DNA of 64,000 nucleotides from positions 1 through 64,000 of the forward strand of contig JAXLYI010000044.1 in the NCBI GenBank assembly GCA_046351555.1, in the 5' to 3' direction. The stretch is from CAISKJ01 sp046351555. GTDB lineage: Bacteria; Myxococcota_A; Polyangia; Polyangiales; Ga0077539. How positions within the stretch are numbered: the first letter of the stretch is position 1; every line of letters begins with the position of its first letter. Positions 32,861 through 41,657 of the stretch are shown one piece after another. The notes under the pieces were generated by a model, which ran no database searches, was not told the origin of the DNA, and saw nothing but the letters and a program-made list of their open reading frames with translations. The position numbers and the translations under genes are program-made.

Positions 32861-33610
32861 ATGACGAGAGCGCCGCGCACGGTCGCCACGCGTCTCGCCT
32901 CCCATCACGGGGCGGTGGGGTTGCTCCTGGCCTTCGCGTCCTGCACGCGTGCGAGCCACGGTTGTCCGAACGCCCGCTGCGCCCCCGAGGAGGACAACAG
33001 CCCCTCGACCGCCGCGTGCCGGCGCCTCGCCGACGCCCTCGGAGACGACGGCATGTTCCGCGCGTGGCACGGCGACCCGGTCGCCCTCTGCCGGCGTTCG
33101 ACGACCGCGATCCTAGCCTGCGAAGGGGAAGCTTCCGCGCGCTGCCACGCGGCAAACTCGCCCTGGTGTCGGCACACCGAGCTCGTCCGCTGCATGGCGA
33201 AGCGTCGGGCGGAGGCCGCGATCGCGCGGGGGTTCGTCGCCCACGTGTTGCGTGCGGAGCGCGGCGGTGTGCTCGACGAGGACCGCTTCGGCGTCATGCG
33301 ACTGGCCCCGCCGCTCCGAGACGTCGGGCTGGAGGGGAAGGTGTGGCGCGCCGACCGCGAACGCGGATGGATCTTCATCCCGCTCATGGCGGGCCACTGC
33401 TACGAGCACGTCAGCGGATACCTGTGCGCGGCCGACGCGACGGACGCCCCTCGGCCTTCCCGGGAGGGGGGAGTGGAGTTCATCTCGTTGGCCGCTCCGG
33501 GAATGTCGCGCACCTGCCTGACTGCTCCCCCGCTACCGGGAGCCCGCGAGCGATACCGGGTCTTCGGGCGCTGGGGGGCGGCGTGCCTCTTCGTGGAGGC
33601 CGAGCAGTGA
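32861..33610 (+). CDS. Cys-rich lipoprotein of unknown function
   Basis: A 249-residue lipoprotein; the signal ends LLLAFASC. The mature part has about a dozen cysteines, many in helical contexts (ACRRLADALGDDG, TTAILACEGEASARCHAANS, ELVRCMAKRRAEAAI), followed by beta strands containing GHCYEHVSGYLC. No family recognised. Codon use is less strictly GC-ending than in neighbours, which may indicate a more recent arrival. The ATG at 32861 begins the signal peptide. Confidence 0.6.
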   Translation: MTRAPRTVATRLASHHGAVGLLLAFASCTRASHGCPNARCAPEEDNSPSTAACRRLADALGDDGMFRAWHGDPVALCRRSTTAILACEGEASARCHAANSPWCRHTELVRCMAKRRAEAAIARGFVAHVLRAERGGVLDEDRFGVMRLAPPLRDVGLEGKVWRADRERGWIFIPLMAGHCYEHVSGYLCAADATDAPRPSREGGVEFISLAAPGMSRTCLTAPPLPGARERYRVFGRWGAACLFVEAEQ

Positions 33611-33703
33611 GTGAGCAGCCCACGCAGCGAGGCTCCATGCAGACGCCCCACGAACGCCCTCGCCACGCCTTTCAAACCGTGGGCAGCATCCTGTCGTGCT
33701 GGT

Positions 33704-33895
33704 ATGGTCTCACCCGTGGGACACCCCATCCGCCAGACCGAGCCCCCGACGCCGCCCCCGGCGATGACGCCGGAGCGGCGCGAACGCCTCCTCCGGCTCC
33801 TCGACCGCTGGCGGGCAGAAGACGCCGCGGGCGGCCTCGCAGGGGAGCCCGAGTGGGACCCCGACGAGCTGTTCCCGCCCGACCGCCCGCGATGA
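33704..33895 (+). CDS. Candidate antitoxin of a PIN-type pair
   Basis: A 63-residue acidic protein: a Pro-rich start (TEPPTPPPAMTPERR), one amphipathic helix (RERLLRLLDRWRAEDAAGG) and an acidic tail (EPEWDPDELFPPDRPR). It has no recognisable DNA-binding fold. Its stop overlaps the start of the PIN gene in ATGA, the usual toxin-antitoxin coupling. An upstream in-frame ATG at 33611 overlaps the previous gene's stop and would add 31 unlikely residues, so the ATG at 33704 is chosen. Confidence 0.55.
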   Translation: MVSPVGHPIRQTEPPTPPPAMTPERRERLLRLLDRWRAEDAAGGLAGEPEWDPDELFPPDRPR

Positions 33896-34311
33896 CCGCC
33901 TACGTCCTGGACGCTGGCCCGTTGGGCCGCATCTGCCACCCACGCAAGTACGAAGACGCGCGCGAATGGCTCCGCAAGGCGCTGTGGGCGGGCGACGAGA
34001 TCTACGTGCCCGAGGTGGCGGACTACGAACTCCGGCGCGAGCTGCTCCGCATCGGGGCGACCGCGAGCCTGGCGCGCCTCGACGACCTCGCCCGCGACGC
34101 GACGTACCTGCCGCTCGACACGGCCACGAGGCGGGACGCCGCCCAGCTCTGGGCCGACCTCTGCGGGAAGGGGAAACCCGTGGGCGCGCCCGAGGCGCTC
34201 GGCGCAGACGCCATCCTCGCGGCGCAGGCCCTGCGGGTGTCCGGTACGGTGGTGACGACCAACCCGCGCCACGTGGCGCGCATGGTGCTCACGCTGGCGT
34301 GGCCGGGCTGA
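33892..34311 (+). CDS. PIN-domain nuclease, VapC-like toxin
   Basis: A 139-residue PIN-domain protein. The acidic metal site is in place: Asp7 in AYVLDAGPL, Glu46 in EVADYELRREL, Asp106 in ALGADAILAAQA, and the terminal TTNPRH motif (Asn124). VapC relatives are Mg-dependent RNases that cut tRNA or rRNA and are held inactive by the adjacent antitoxin. The four-base overlap with the preceding small gene supports a toxin-antitoxin pair. The target cannot be told from sequence. Confidence 0.82.
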   Translation: MTAYVLDAGPLGRICHPRKYEDAREWLRKALWAGDEIYVPEVADYELRRELLRIGATASLARLDDLARDATYLPLDTATRRDAAQLWADLCGKGKPVGAPEALGADAILAAQALRVSGTVVTTNPRHVARMVLTLAWPG

Positions 34312-34410
34312 CGAAGCGACGCGCGCGCGGTGCTCGGTAGCGCCGCCCCCGCCCCACACGCCCCCGCGTTCGCCCACCACCGCGAGCTTGCGCCGCGCCA
34401 CCACGAACGC

Positions 34411-34704
34411 GCGCCCCACGTCTCGGCGCGCGCACCCCTGCGCCGCGAGCGCGCGCAATGACCGCGCGAGGCTCTCCCTCCGCCGCGCGACCCCGCGCGA
34501 CGACGCATCGAGCACGCACCCCAGCGCCGCGAGCCCGCGCCACGCCGCCGCGAGCGGACACCCCACGTCCGCGAGCCCGCGCCACGCCGCCGCGAGCGAG
34601 CACCCCGCGCCCGCGAGCCGGCGCCACGCCGCGCCGAGCGAACACCCCGCGCCCGCGCCCCCGCGCCACGCCCCTCGCCCCCCACACCGCGCCTCCCGCG
34701 CCCC
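34411..34704. repeat. 42-bp tandem repeat, seven units
   Basis: Units begin at 34411, 34453, 34495, 34537, 34579, 34621 and 34663, an exact 42-bp period. The three central units are nearly identical (each with a GCGCCACGCCG core); outer units decay. The surrounding gap 34312-34893 contains no gene I can support. The period is 14 codons, so several frames on both strands stay open through it and give 14-residue repeats, but none has a ribosome site or family signature. Confidence 0.85.
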
Positions 34705-34893
34705 CGCACCACGCCTTCCGCACCTTTGCACTGCTCGCGCTTCGGACATCATTGCGCCCGCCCGTGTCGCGCGCCCGCACACCGGCGCATCGCGCTCGAC
34801 AAGGGCCGCGCGCCGCGCGAAAGCTGCGCTCCGTGGCGTGCGGCGGGGCGGTGGTCGCCCCGCGCCGACGCGTCGCAGCCCCACGAGGCCCCG

Positions 34894-35904
34894 ATGGCGA
34901 AGAGAGCCAGCACCGCAGCGCAGTCCCCCACCCCCGCCGCCGCAAGCGAGCCGGCCGTCATCACCGTGACCATCGGCCGCGACGCGGCCAACCAGGCCGG
35001 CGTCACCGGCACGGTCACGCACGAGACGCTCGAGTCGCTCTGCGCGAAGCACGGCGCGCCCAGCCCCGCGCTCCGCCGCGTGGTGTTCAGCACCTTCGAC
35101 CCCGAGGAGGGGCTCGCGCTCGGCCGCAAGGTGGCCACCGAGCGCATCCTCGCGGCCGTCCCTGGCTTCGCGCAGAACGTCGTCATCTCCTGGGAGGCGC
35201 TCCCCCCCGAGCGGCGCGCGAAGCTCATCGGCTTCCAGCCCGCCATGGTGGCGGTGCTGCTCGATGAGACCGCCTCCCTGCGCGACGTCAACCGCCGCTA
35301 CGACGCCCGCGCCCGCGCCAACGCGATGGGCCGCGAGGCGCGCGACGCCGACGCCCGCGAGGCCCTCCGCGCGGGGCGCGCCGCCGGCGAGCACCTGCTC
35401 CGCGTCGCGCAGCGCTGGGCGCCCGCGGCGTACCTCACGCGCGCGCCGCTCCCCGGCTCCATCGAGGGGGCGCAGAACCCCGACGCGCTCGCCAACACGC
35501 TCGACACGCTGGCCTCCTGGCTCGCCGCGTGGCGCGCCACCTGGGGCGACGACGACCGCGCGGTGTACGAGGGCCTCCGGTTCGCCCCCGAGCTGCCGAA
35601 GTCGCTGCACGACGCGGCGACGCGCATCCGCGACACGCAGGACGTGCTGGCGGCGGCGGCCGACACGATGCCGGCGTCGCAGCGCGAGCTCGACGTGCAG
35701 GACGGGCGCGTGCTCCACGTGGTCGAGCTGATCCACGGCGCCTTCCAGCAGGCGGCGCGCAACGACGCGCAGGTGGTGGCGCCCGACCTCGGCGAGCTCA
35801 CCTCCGTCTTCGAGCGCGCCAAGGCGAAGACCGACGCGAAGAAGACCGACGCGAAGAAGACCGACGAGCCCGACGCGAAGAAGACCGACGGCGACCCGCG
35901 CTGA
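34894..35904 (+). CDS. Soluble helical protein with Lys-Thr-Asp repeat tail
   Basis: A 336-residue cytoplasmic protein. After a Ser/Ala-rich start comes a compact domain (AVITVTIGRDAANQAG, then GRKVATERILAAVPGF), then a long helical region (DARARANAMGREARDADA onward) ending in a charged tail in which DAKKTD recurs four times, encoded by 15-bp repeats. No family recognised; the helical body and tail could be structural or DNA-associated. The ATG at 34894 follows the 42-bp repeat block. Confidence 0.6.
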   Translation: MAKRASTAAQSPTPAAASEPAVITVTIGRDAANQAGVTGTVTHETLESLCAKHGAPSPALRRVVFSTFDPEEGLALGRKVATERILAAVPGFAQNVVISWEALPPERRAKLIGFQPAMVAVLLDETASLRDVNRRYDARARANAMGREARDADAREALRAGRAAGEHLLRVAQRWAPAAYLTRAPLPGSIEGAQNPDALANTLDTLASWLAAWRATWGDDDRAVYEGLRFAPELPKSLHDAATRIRDTQDVLAAAADTMPASQRELDVQDGRVLHVVELIHGAFQQAARNDAQVVAPDLGELTSVFERAKAKTDAKKTDAKKTDEPDAKKTDGDPR

Positions 35905-35958
35905 CGCGCACGCGCCCCCGGAAGGCGCCCTCGGCGCAGGTGCGATCGAGGGCCCTGG

Positions 35959-38694
35959 CTACAGCAGCGACGGCGCGGCGACCCGCTGCGAGGGCTGCGC
36001 GGGGAGCCCGAACCGCGCGCCGAAATACACGAACAGCTCCTCGCCGACGGGGAGCATCACGTCGTCGAAGCCGTCGCCGTTGACGTCGCCGATCCACTGC
36101 GGCGCGCGCGGGGGGGTGGCCCGGGGGACGTCGGGGCCGCGCCCGCCCTCGGCGAGCCCACGCGTCGACCCCGGGTAGAGCTGAAGCCGCAGGCTGGTGC
36201 CGAGGTCTTCGACCGACACGACGTCGGAGAATCCGTCGCGGTCGAGGTCGCGCGCCCCGTCGAACGACGTGGCCCACGCGACCGAGAGCGCGCCCCACGG
36301 GAGGCTCGCGTCCGGGATCGCGTGAGGCCCCCCGGGGCCGCCCCGATGCACCGCGAGCACGCCGACGGACGCGAACGCGAGGTCGGTCGCGCCGTCGCCG
36401 TCGAAGTCACCCGCGACGGTCGCGCGCGGCTCGGGCACGGCGGGCCAGCGTCCGAAGGCGCTCCCCCGGGGGCCGTCCGTCGCGCTGAGGAAGGCGACGG
36501 TTTCGCCCGGCCTCCCCGCCGCGGGCTCGACGACGACGTCGCCCACGCCGTCGCCGTCGAGGTCGCCGGGGCTCAGCACCGCGCCGCCGAAGGGAGCCGG
36601 CGTCCCGCCCGGCCACGTGAGCACGTGCCGCGGGACCCACGGCGCGCCCGCGGGCCCGCCGTTGTGGATCGCCACGGACGGCGCGTCGGCGGGGCCCGTG
36701 TACACCGCGAGGTCGTCGTAGCCGTCGCCGTCGACGTCGCCGACGCCATAGAGCGAGGCGTCGCGCGGCGGGAAGGGCCACGGGCCGCCGGGGGCCCACC
36801 ACGGCTCCAGCGCCGGGGGCACCTCCGCCGCGCCGCGGAGGACCATCACGGGCCCGCCGTCGGCGCCCTCGACGCGCGCCGCGACGTCGGTGAAGCCGTC
36901 GCCGTCGAAGTCGCCCAGCGCGATCGTCGGGCCGATGAAGCGCGCGACGCCCGCCGCCGTCGGCGCACGGCAGCCCACCGCGCGGAGCCCCGCGGGGCCG
37001 CCGACGTACACGCACAGTCGCTGGCGCGCGGCGTCGCGGAGGCAGAGGTCGGCGAAGCCGTCGCCGTTGACGTCGGCGGTGCGGCCGAGGAGCCCATGCT
37101 CCCTCCCCGTCACGGGCTCGACGCGGAGCGGCCACGTCGCGCTCGACGCCCCGTCGGTGCCGTCGGCGCGGAGGCCCACCACGCGCCAGAACACCACGCG
37201 GTTCGGGAGCTCGCGCGCCGGCGTGACGGACGACCCCGCGGCGGTCATCGCCATCAGCGGCGTCACGCACGCGCGGTCGGCGCACACCTCCACCCGCGCC
37301 CGCTCCGCCCCGCGCTGCCCCAGCCAGCGGAACGTCGGCTGCCACCTCCCCACCACCGCGCCCGGCGGCGGGTCGAGGAGCCGCGGCGCCTCCCGCGCGA
37401 CGCACCGGCCCGCGGCGCACGCCTCGCCCGACGCGCACGCGGCCCCGCACGCGCCGCAGTGGGCGGGGTCGTCGCCGAGCGCGACGCACGCGGCGCCGCA
37501 CCGCGACTGGCCCGGCGGGCAGGCGCACACGCCCCCGGCGCAGCGCTCGCCGCGCGCGCAGCGGGCCCCGCAGGCGCCGCAGGAGAGCGTGGTGCGCAGC
37601 GAGGTCGCGCAGCCCGGCGGGGCCGCGCCGTTGCAGCGGCCGTAGCCCGGCGAGCAGCGGTACACGCAGCGCCCCGCGTCGCACGCGGGCTCGGCGTGGG
37701 CGGCGGGCGGGCAGGCCGAGGGGTCGACGTCGGCGAGGCAGCGGGAGGCCGGCGCGCTCGCGTACGTGGGCGCCGCGCAGGCGACGTCGCCCTCGCACAC
37801 GCAGCGCCCGTCGCGGCACGCCTCGCCGCCGCGGCAGGGCTGGAAGCACCCGCCGCAGTGCTCCGTGGAGCGGGCGAGGGCGACGTCGCACGCGCCGGCC
37901 GTCGCGAGCAAGCACGACGCCGTCCCCTCGGGGCACGCGGGGGCGCACTGGCCGCCGCGGCACGCCTCGCCCGCGGCGCACGCGCGCCCGCACGCGCCGC
38001 AGTGGGCTGGGTCGCTCCACGGGTCGGCGCAGCGCCCGTCGCAGCGCGCGCTCCCCACGGGGCAGGCGCACCGGGCGGCGACGCAGCGCTCGCCGCGGGC
38101 GCAGGCGCGTCCGCAGGCGCCGCAGTGGGCGGGGTCGGCCGCGAGGCGCGCGCAGCCCGCGGCGCCGCAGTCGGTCGCGTCGTCGGGGCAGCCGCACGCG
38201 CCGTCGACGCAGCGCTCGCCGGGCCTGCACGCGAGGCCGCAGGCGCCGCAGTTCGACGGGTCGTCGCCGAGCCGGCGGCACCCGTCGGGGCAGTAGGTGC
38301 CCTCGTCGGGGCAGGCGCAGGCGCCGTCGACGCAGCGCTCCGTCGGGCGGCAGGCGTGGCCGCAGGCGCCGCAGTTCGCGACGTCGTCGCGGGTCGGTGT
38401 GCAGCCGACGAGCGGGCAGAAGGACTCCCCTTCGGGGCACACGCAGAACCCGCGGCGGCACACCTGGGAGGGGGCGCAGGCGTGGTCGCAGCCGCCGCAG
38501 TGCGCCCCGTCGTTCTGCTGGTCGACGCACACGCCGTGGCACGCGGGGCGGCCGTCGGCGCAGCACTGCGGGCGCTCGCTGCCCGCGGGCCAGCCCTCGA
38601 ACTCCACCTGGCACGGGCCCGCCGTGCAGCCCACCGCGAGCGCGGCGAGGGCGAGGAGCGCGGTCGCCCACGCGTGCGAGCGGCGACGGCGCAT
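35959..38694 (-). CDS. Lipoprotein with eight Cys modules and a seven-loop FG-GAP propeller
   Basis: A 911-residue lipoprotein (signal ending ALAVGC, Cys23). Residues 40-430 hold eight Cys-rich modules of the pattern CGxCxxxCxxxxxC-G-C-CP (for example CGACGHACRPTERC, CGACGRACARGERC). Residues 430-530 form a fibronectin-like segment (PTFRWLGQRG). From about 540 to the end there are seven calcium loops of the FG-GAP type (DVNGDGFAD, DFDGDGFTD, DVDGDGYDD, DLDGDGVGD, DFDGDGATD, DLDRDGFSD, DVNGDGFDD), the number needed for a closed integrin-like propeller. A surface adhesive or binding role is likely. Its ATG lies three bases after the stop of the di-haem cytochrome gene, forming an operon. Confidence 0.85.
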   Translation of the reverse strand: MRRRRSHAWATALLALAALAVGCTAGPCQVEFEGWPAGSERPQCCADGRPACHGVCVDQQNDGAHCGGCDHACAPSQVCRRGFCVCPEGESFCPLVGCTPTRDDVANCGACGHACRPTERCVDGACACPDEGTYCPDGCRRLGDDPSNCGACGLACRPGERCVDGACGCPDDATDCGAAGCARLAADPAHCGACGRACARGERCVAARCACPVGSARCDGRCADPWSDPAHCGACGRACAAGEACRGGQCAPACPEGTASCLLATAGACDVALARSTEHCGGCFQPCRGGEACRDGRCVCEGDVACAAPTYASAPASRCLADVDPSACPPAAHAEPACDAGRCVYRCSPGYGRCNGAAPPGCATSLRTTLSCGACGARCARGERCAGGVCACPPGQSRCGAACVALGDDPAHCGACGAACASGEACAAGRCVAREAPRLLDPPPGAVVGRWQPTFRWLGQRGAERARVEVCADRACVTPLMAMTAAGSSVTPARELPNRVVFWRVVGLRADGTDGASSATWPLRVEPVTGREHGLLGRTADVNGDGFADLCLRDAARQRLCVYVGGPAGLRAVGCRAPTAAGVARFIGPTIALGDFDGDGFTDVAARVEGADGGPVMVLRGAAEVPPALEPWWAPGGPWPFPPRDASLYGVGDVDGDGYDDLAVYTGPADAPSVAIHNGGPAGAPWVPRHVLTWPGGTPAPFGGAVLSPGDLDGDGVGDVVVEPAAGRPGETVAFLSATDGPRGSAFGRWPAVPEPRATVAGDFDGDGATDLAFASVGVLAVHRGGPGGPHAIPDASLPWGALSVAWATSFDGARDLDRDGFSDVVSVEDLGTSLRLQLYPGSTRGLAEGGRGPDVPRATPPRAPQWIGDVNGDGFDDVMLPVGEELFVYFGARFGLPAQPSQRVAAPSLL

Positions 38695-38697
38695 CGG

Positions 38698-40473
38698 TCA
38701 GCGCGAGGCGAGGAAGGCGACGAGGTCGTCGACCTGGGCGGGGGTGAGGTGCGACGTGCGGCCGTGGGCGTCGCCGCCGCCGCACGCGGGGTCGGTGAAG
38801 CGAGCGGCGAGCGTCGCGGCGCAGCCGTCGTGCATGTACGGCGCGCGGTACGCGAGCCCGACGAGCGAGGGCACCTGGAAGGGGCGCCCGGTCCCCACGG
38901 CGGCCGTCGCGTTGTTGGTGAGGGCGGGGCCGCTGTGGCAGCTCGCGCAGGCCGTCCCCTCCGCGCGGAAGAGCGCCTCGCCGCGGGCGATCGCGTCGAC
39001 GTCGCCGGCGGGCGCGCGCGGGGCCGTGAGGCCGTCGAGCCAGCGCCCGAGCGACTGCACCTGCGCGGGCGCGAGCGCCCCGCCGCCCATCCGCGCGGTG
39101 AACACCGTCTCGCAGAGCGCGCCCATGTCGCGGAGGTCGCCGTCCCAGTGGAACGGCGCCGTCCGGAGGATCCCGCCGCGCAGCGACGGCGTCCGCCGCG
39201 CCCCCACGTCGGCGAACTGCCACACCATCCCGTCCTCGCCGCCCTCCGGGTGGCACGACGCGCAGGCGAGGCCCGACGCCGTGCTGGCGTGGAAGACGTC
39301 GTGGCCCGCGTCGCCCACCGCGTCGTCGTAGAGCGCGATCTCCCGCGTCGGCGTCACGATGCGCCCCGGCGCGCGCGACTGCACGACGAGCTCGCGGCGC
39401 TCGGTGTACGCCACGGCCACGGCCTGCCCCGCCACCCGGAGCGCGCGGGTGGACAGGGGCCTGGCGAGCGGGAGCGCGCTGGGCTCGAAGGTCCACTCGC
39501 GCGCCTGCGCGACGCCCTGGCCGAAGGCCCAGCCCGGCGACACGAGCGCCACGCGCCAGCGGGCGCCGTCGAAGGCCGCCGCGACGTCCACCGCGAGGCC
39601 GCCGTCGGAGACGTCGAAGTCCACCCCGATCGCCCCGCCGGGCCCGCTCACCTCGATGCGCGGGGCCATCGGCGCCGACACGCCCACGTCCCCGTAGTAG
39701 CCGTCGAGGGGCGGGGGCGCGGCCGGCACACCGAGCGTGCGGCTGCTCACACGCTGCGAGAGCGTCACGAAGCCGCCGCCCACGGCCGGCGCCGCGCGCC
39801 ACGCGAGGGCCCGCGCGGCGTCGACCGCGCGCACCGAGATGGCCGCGGTCACGCGCCCCCCCGTGAGGGTGAGCCGCTCGACCGCGCCCGCGCGGAAGGT
39901 GGTGACGACCGGCGTCCCGTCGACGGCCACGACATCGCGGAGGTCGCCCCGCAGCCGCTCCACCGATCGCGCGGGGCCCTCGGGCGGCAGCGTCACGAAC
40001 TCCCCGCCCGCGCACGCGACGCGGAGCACCGACGCCGCACCGTCCCAGGCGATCCCGCGCGGCGCCGGGCACACCTCGCGGCGGGCCGTCACGGCGCCCC
40101 CGGCGGGGTCGACGGTGGCGACGGCCCCCGCGCCCCGGAGGACGACGTGTATTTGCCCGTCGGCGTCCTGCGCGAGGCGCCCCGGCTCGTCGCCGGCGTG
40201 CAGCGCGACGCGGTGGGGGGCCCCCTCGTGGAGCGGGACGATCCACACGGCGTCGTGGTCGGGGTCGGCGGCGGCCACCGCCTCACCGCCGCGCAGCGCG
40301 AGGAGGGTCCCCCCCGCGATGGGCGGCGCCGCCCGGGCCGTGCCGCGCGCGGCGAAGCGGGGTGGCGGCAGGCGCGAGGACGAGCGGGGGGGCGCCCCCT
40401 CGCCATCGATCAGGCAGGCGGCGAGGCCCGACGCGAAGGCCGCCACGAGCGAGGCGCGCAACAAGGTCTTCAT
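38698..40473 (-). CDS. Lipoprotein di-haem cytochrome c with propeller-like N-terminus
   Basis: A 591-residue lipoprotein (LAAC, Cys20). Residues 60-380 are repeated strands like a YVTN/NHL-type propeller (DPDHDAVWIVPLHEG, ADGQIHVVLRGAGAVATVD). The C-terminal 200 residues are a di-haem domain of the MauG/cytochrome c peroxidase type, with CASCH at 404-408 and again at 509-513 and VPSLVGLAYRAPYMHDG between, the last a conserved peroxidase-family segment. It is therefore likely to carry electrons or act as a peroxidase-like oxidase outside the inner membrane. First gene of an operon with the Cys-rich propeller lipoprotein. Divergent from the caa3 oxidase operon. Confidence 0.85.
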   Translation of the reverse strand: MKTLLRASLVAAFASGLAACLIDGEGAPPRSSSRLPPPRFAARGTARAAPPIAGGTLLALRGGEAVAAADPDHDAVWIVPLHEGAPHRVALHAGDEPGRLAQDADGQIHVVLRGAGAVATVDPAGGAVTARREVCPAPRGIAWDGAASVLRVACAGGEFVTLPPEGPARSVERLRGDLRDVVAVDGTPVVTTFRAGAVERLTLTGGRVTAAISVRAVDAARALAWRAAPAVGGGFVTLSQRVSSRTLGVPAAPPPLDGYYGDVGVSAPMAPRIEVSGPGGAIGVDFDVSDGGLAVDVAAAFDGARWRVALVSPGWAFGQGVAQAREWTFEPSALPLARPLSTRALRVAGQAVAVAYTERRELVVQSRAPGRIVTPTREIALYDDAVGDAGHDVFHASTASGLACASCHPEGGEDGMVWQFADVGARRTPSLRGGILRTAPFHWDGDLRDMGALCETVFTARMGGGALAPAQVQSLGRWLDGLTAPRAPAGDVDAIARGEALFRAEGTACASCHSGPALTNNATAAVGTGRPFQVPSLVGLAYRAPYMHDGCAATLAARFTDPACGGGDAHGRTSHLTPAQVDDLVAFLASR

Positions 40474-40676
40474 GGTCCCAGCTCCCGAAAGCGACGAAGC
40501 GAACGCCGCGCGAGGGCCCCGAGCGCCCCGCGGTGGACGTCATCGTACACCCGCCGCCGCCGCGCGTCGCAACGGGTTCCGGGCGGTTTCGTCGACCGCC
40601 GACCGCCGCCGCCATCGGCCCGGCCGGCGCTTGACGTCTCGCGCCGCCGTACCGAAGCGCTCGCGCCGGTGCCGCG

Positions 40677-41657
40677 ATGACCTCCACGTCTGCAGCCGCG
40701 CTCGCGTGCGCCGCCGCGCTCGCCGGGTGCGGCGGCCCGCAGTCCGCGCTCGACCCCGCGGGCGAAGGGGCCGCGCGCATCGACGCGCTCTTCCGCGCGA
40801 TGGCCGTCGGCGCGCTCGCCGTGTGGGCCGCCGTCGCCGCGCTCACCGTCTACGCCGTCCGCGCCGACCCCGCGTCGCAGCACCGCGGGCGGCGCGCGGC
40901 GCTCATCGTCGGGGGCGGCGTCGCGCTCCCCACCGCCGCGCTCACCGCGCTGCTCGCGTACGGGCTCGCGCTCATCCCGCCGCTCGTCGCGCCGGCGCCC
41001 GCGGGGAGCCTGCGCGTCCGCGTCACCGGCGAGCAGTGGTGGTGGCGCGTCCGCTACCCGACGCCGAACGGCGACGTCGAGCTCGCCAACGAGCTCCACC
41101 TCCCGCGGGCTGAACCCGCCGACCTCGCGCTCGACAGCGCCGACGTCATCCACTCCTTTTGGGCGCCGTCGCTCGGGGGCAAGCTCGACATGTTCGCCGG
41201 GCGCCCCACGCGCCTCGCGCTGCGCCCGACGCGCGACGGCGTCTTCCGCGGCGTGTGCGCGGAGTACTGCGGCGAGTCGCACGCGCTCATGGCCTTCCAC
41301 GTCGTGGTCGAGCCACGCGCCGACTTCGACCGCTGGCTCGCGCATCAAGCCGAGTCCGCGCGCCCACCCAACAGCCCGCTCGCCGCGCACGGGGCCGAGC
41401 GCTTCCTCGCCCACGGCTGCGGCGCCTGCCACGCCGTTCGCGGAACACTCGCCGGCGGAACGGTCGGCCCCGACCTCACCCACGTCGGCGGACGCCATGG
41501 ACTCGCCGCCGCCACGCTCGCCAACGAGCCCGCGGGCTTCGCGCGCTGGATCACCCACGCGACGTCCGTGAAGCCCGGCGCGCTGATGCCCTCCTTCGGG
41601 ATGCTCCCGGGGGACGACGTCCGCGCGATCGCCGCGTACCTCGAAGGACTCCGATGA
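40677..41657 (+). CDS. coxB: Cytochrome c oxidase subunit II with fused cytochrome c (caa3 type)
   Basis: A 326-residue lipoprotein (Cys18) with two transmembrane helices at about 38-60 and 75-103, followed by the cupredoxin domain. The CuA ligands are His159, Cys194, Glu196, Cys198, His202 and Met205 (CAEYCGESHALM). The aromatic patch EQWWWRVRY is the electron entry. A C-terminal cytochrome c domain carries CGACH (248-252) and the axial Met304 (GALMPSFG), as in caa3 oxidases. It passes electrons from cytochrome c into subunit I. It starts the operon; the next gene overlaps it by ATGA. Confidence 0.95.
   Translation: MTSTSAAALACAAALAGCGGPQSALDPAGEGAARIDALFRAMAVGALAVWAAVAALTVYAVRADPASQHRGRRAALIVGGGVALPTAALTALLAYGLALIPPLVAPAPAGSLRVRVTGEQWWWRVRYPTPNGDVELANELHLPRAEPADLALDSADVIHSFWAPSLGGKLDMFAGRPTRLALRPTRDGVFRGVCAEYCGESHALMAFHVVVEPRADFDRWLAHQAESARPPNSPLAAHGAERFLAHGCGACHAVRGTLAGGTVGPDLTHVGGRHGLAAATLANEPAGFARWITHATSVKPGALMPSFGMLPGDDVRAIAAYLEGLR

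Noticed and set aside
34289..35736. Open frames giving 14-residue repeat proteins across the 42-bp repeats
   Set aside because: The period is divisible by three, so any frame stays open. None has a ribosome site, a bounded start or a family match.
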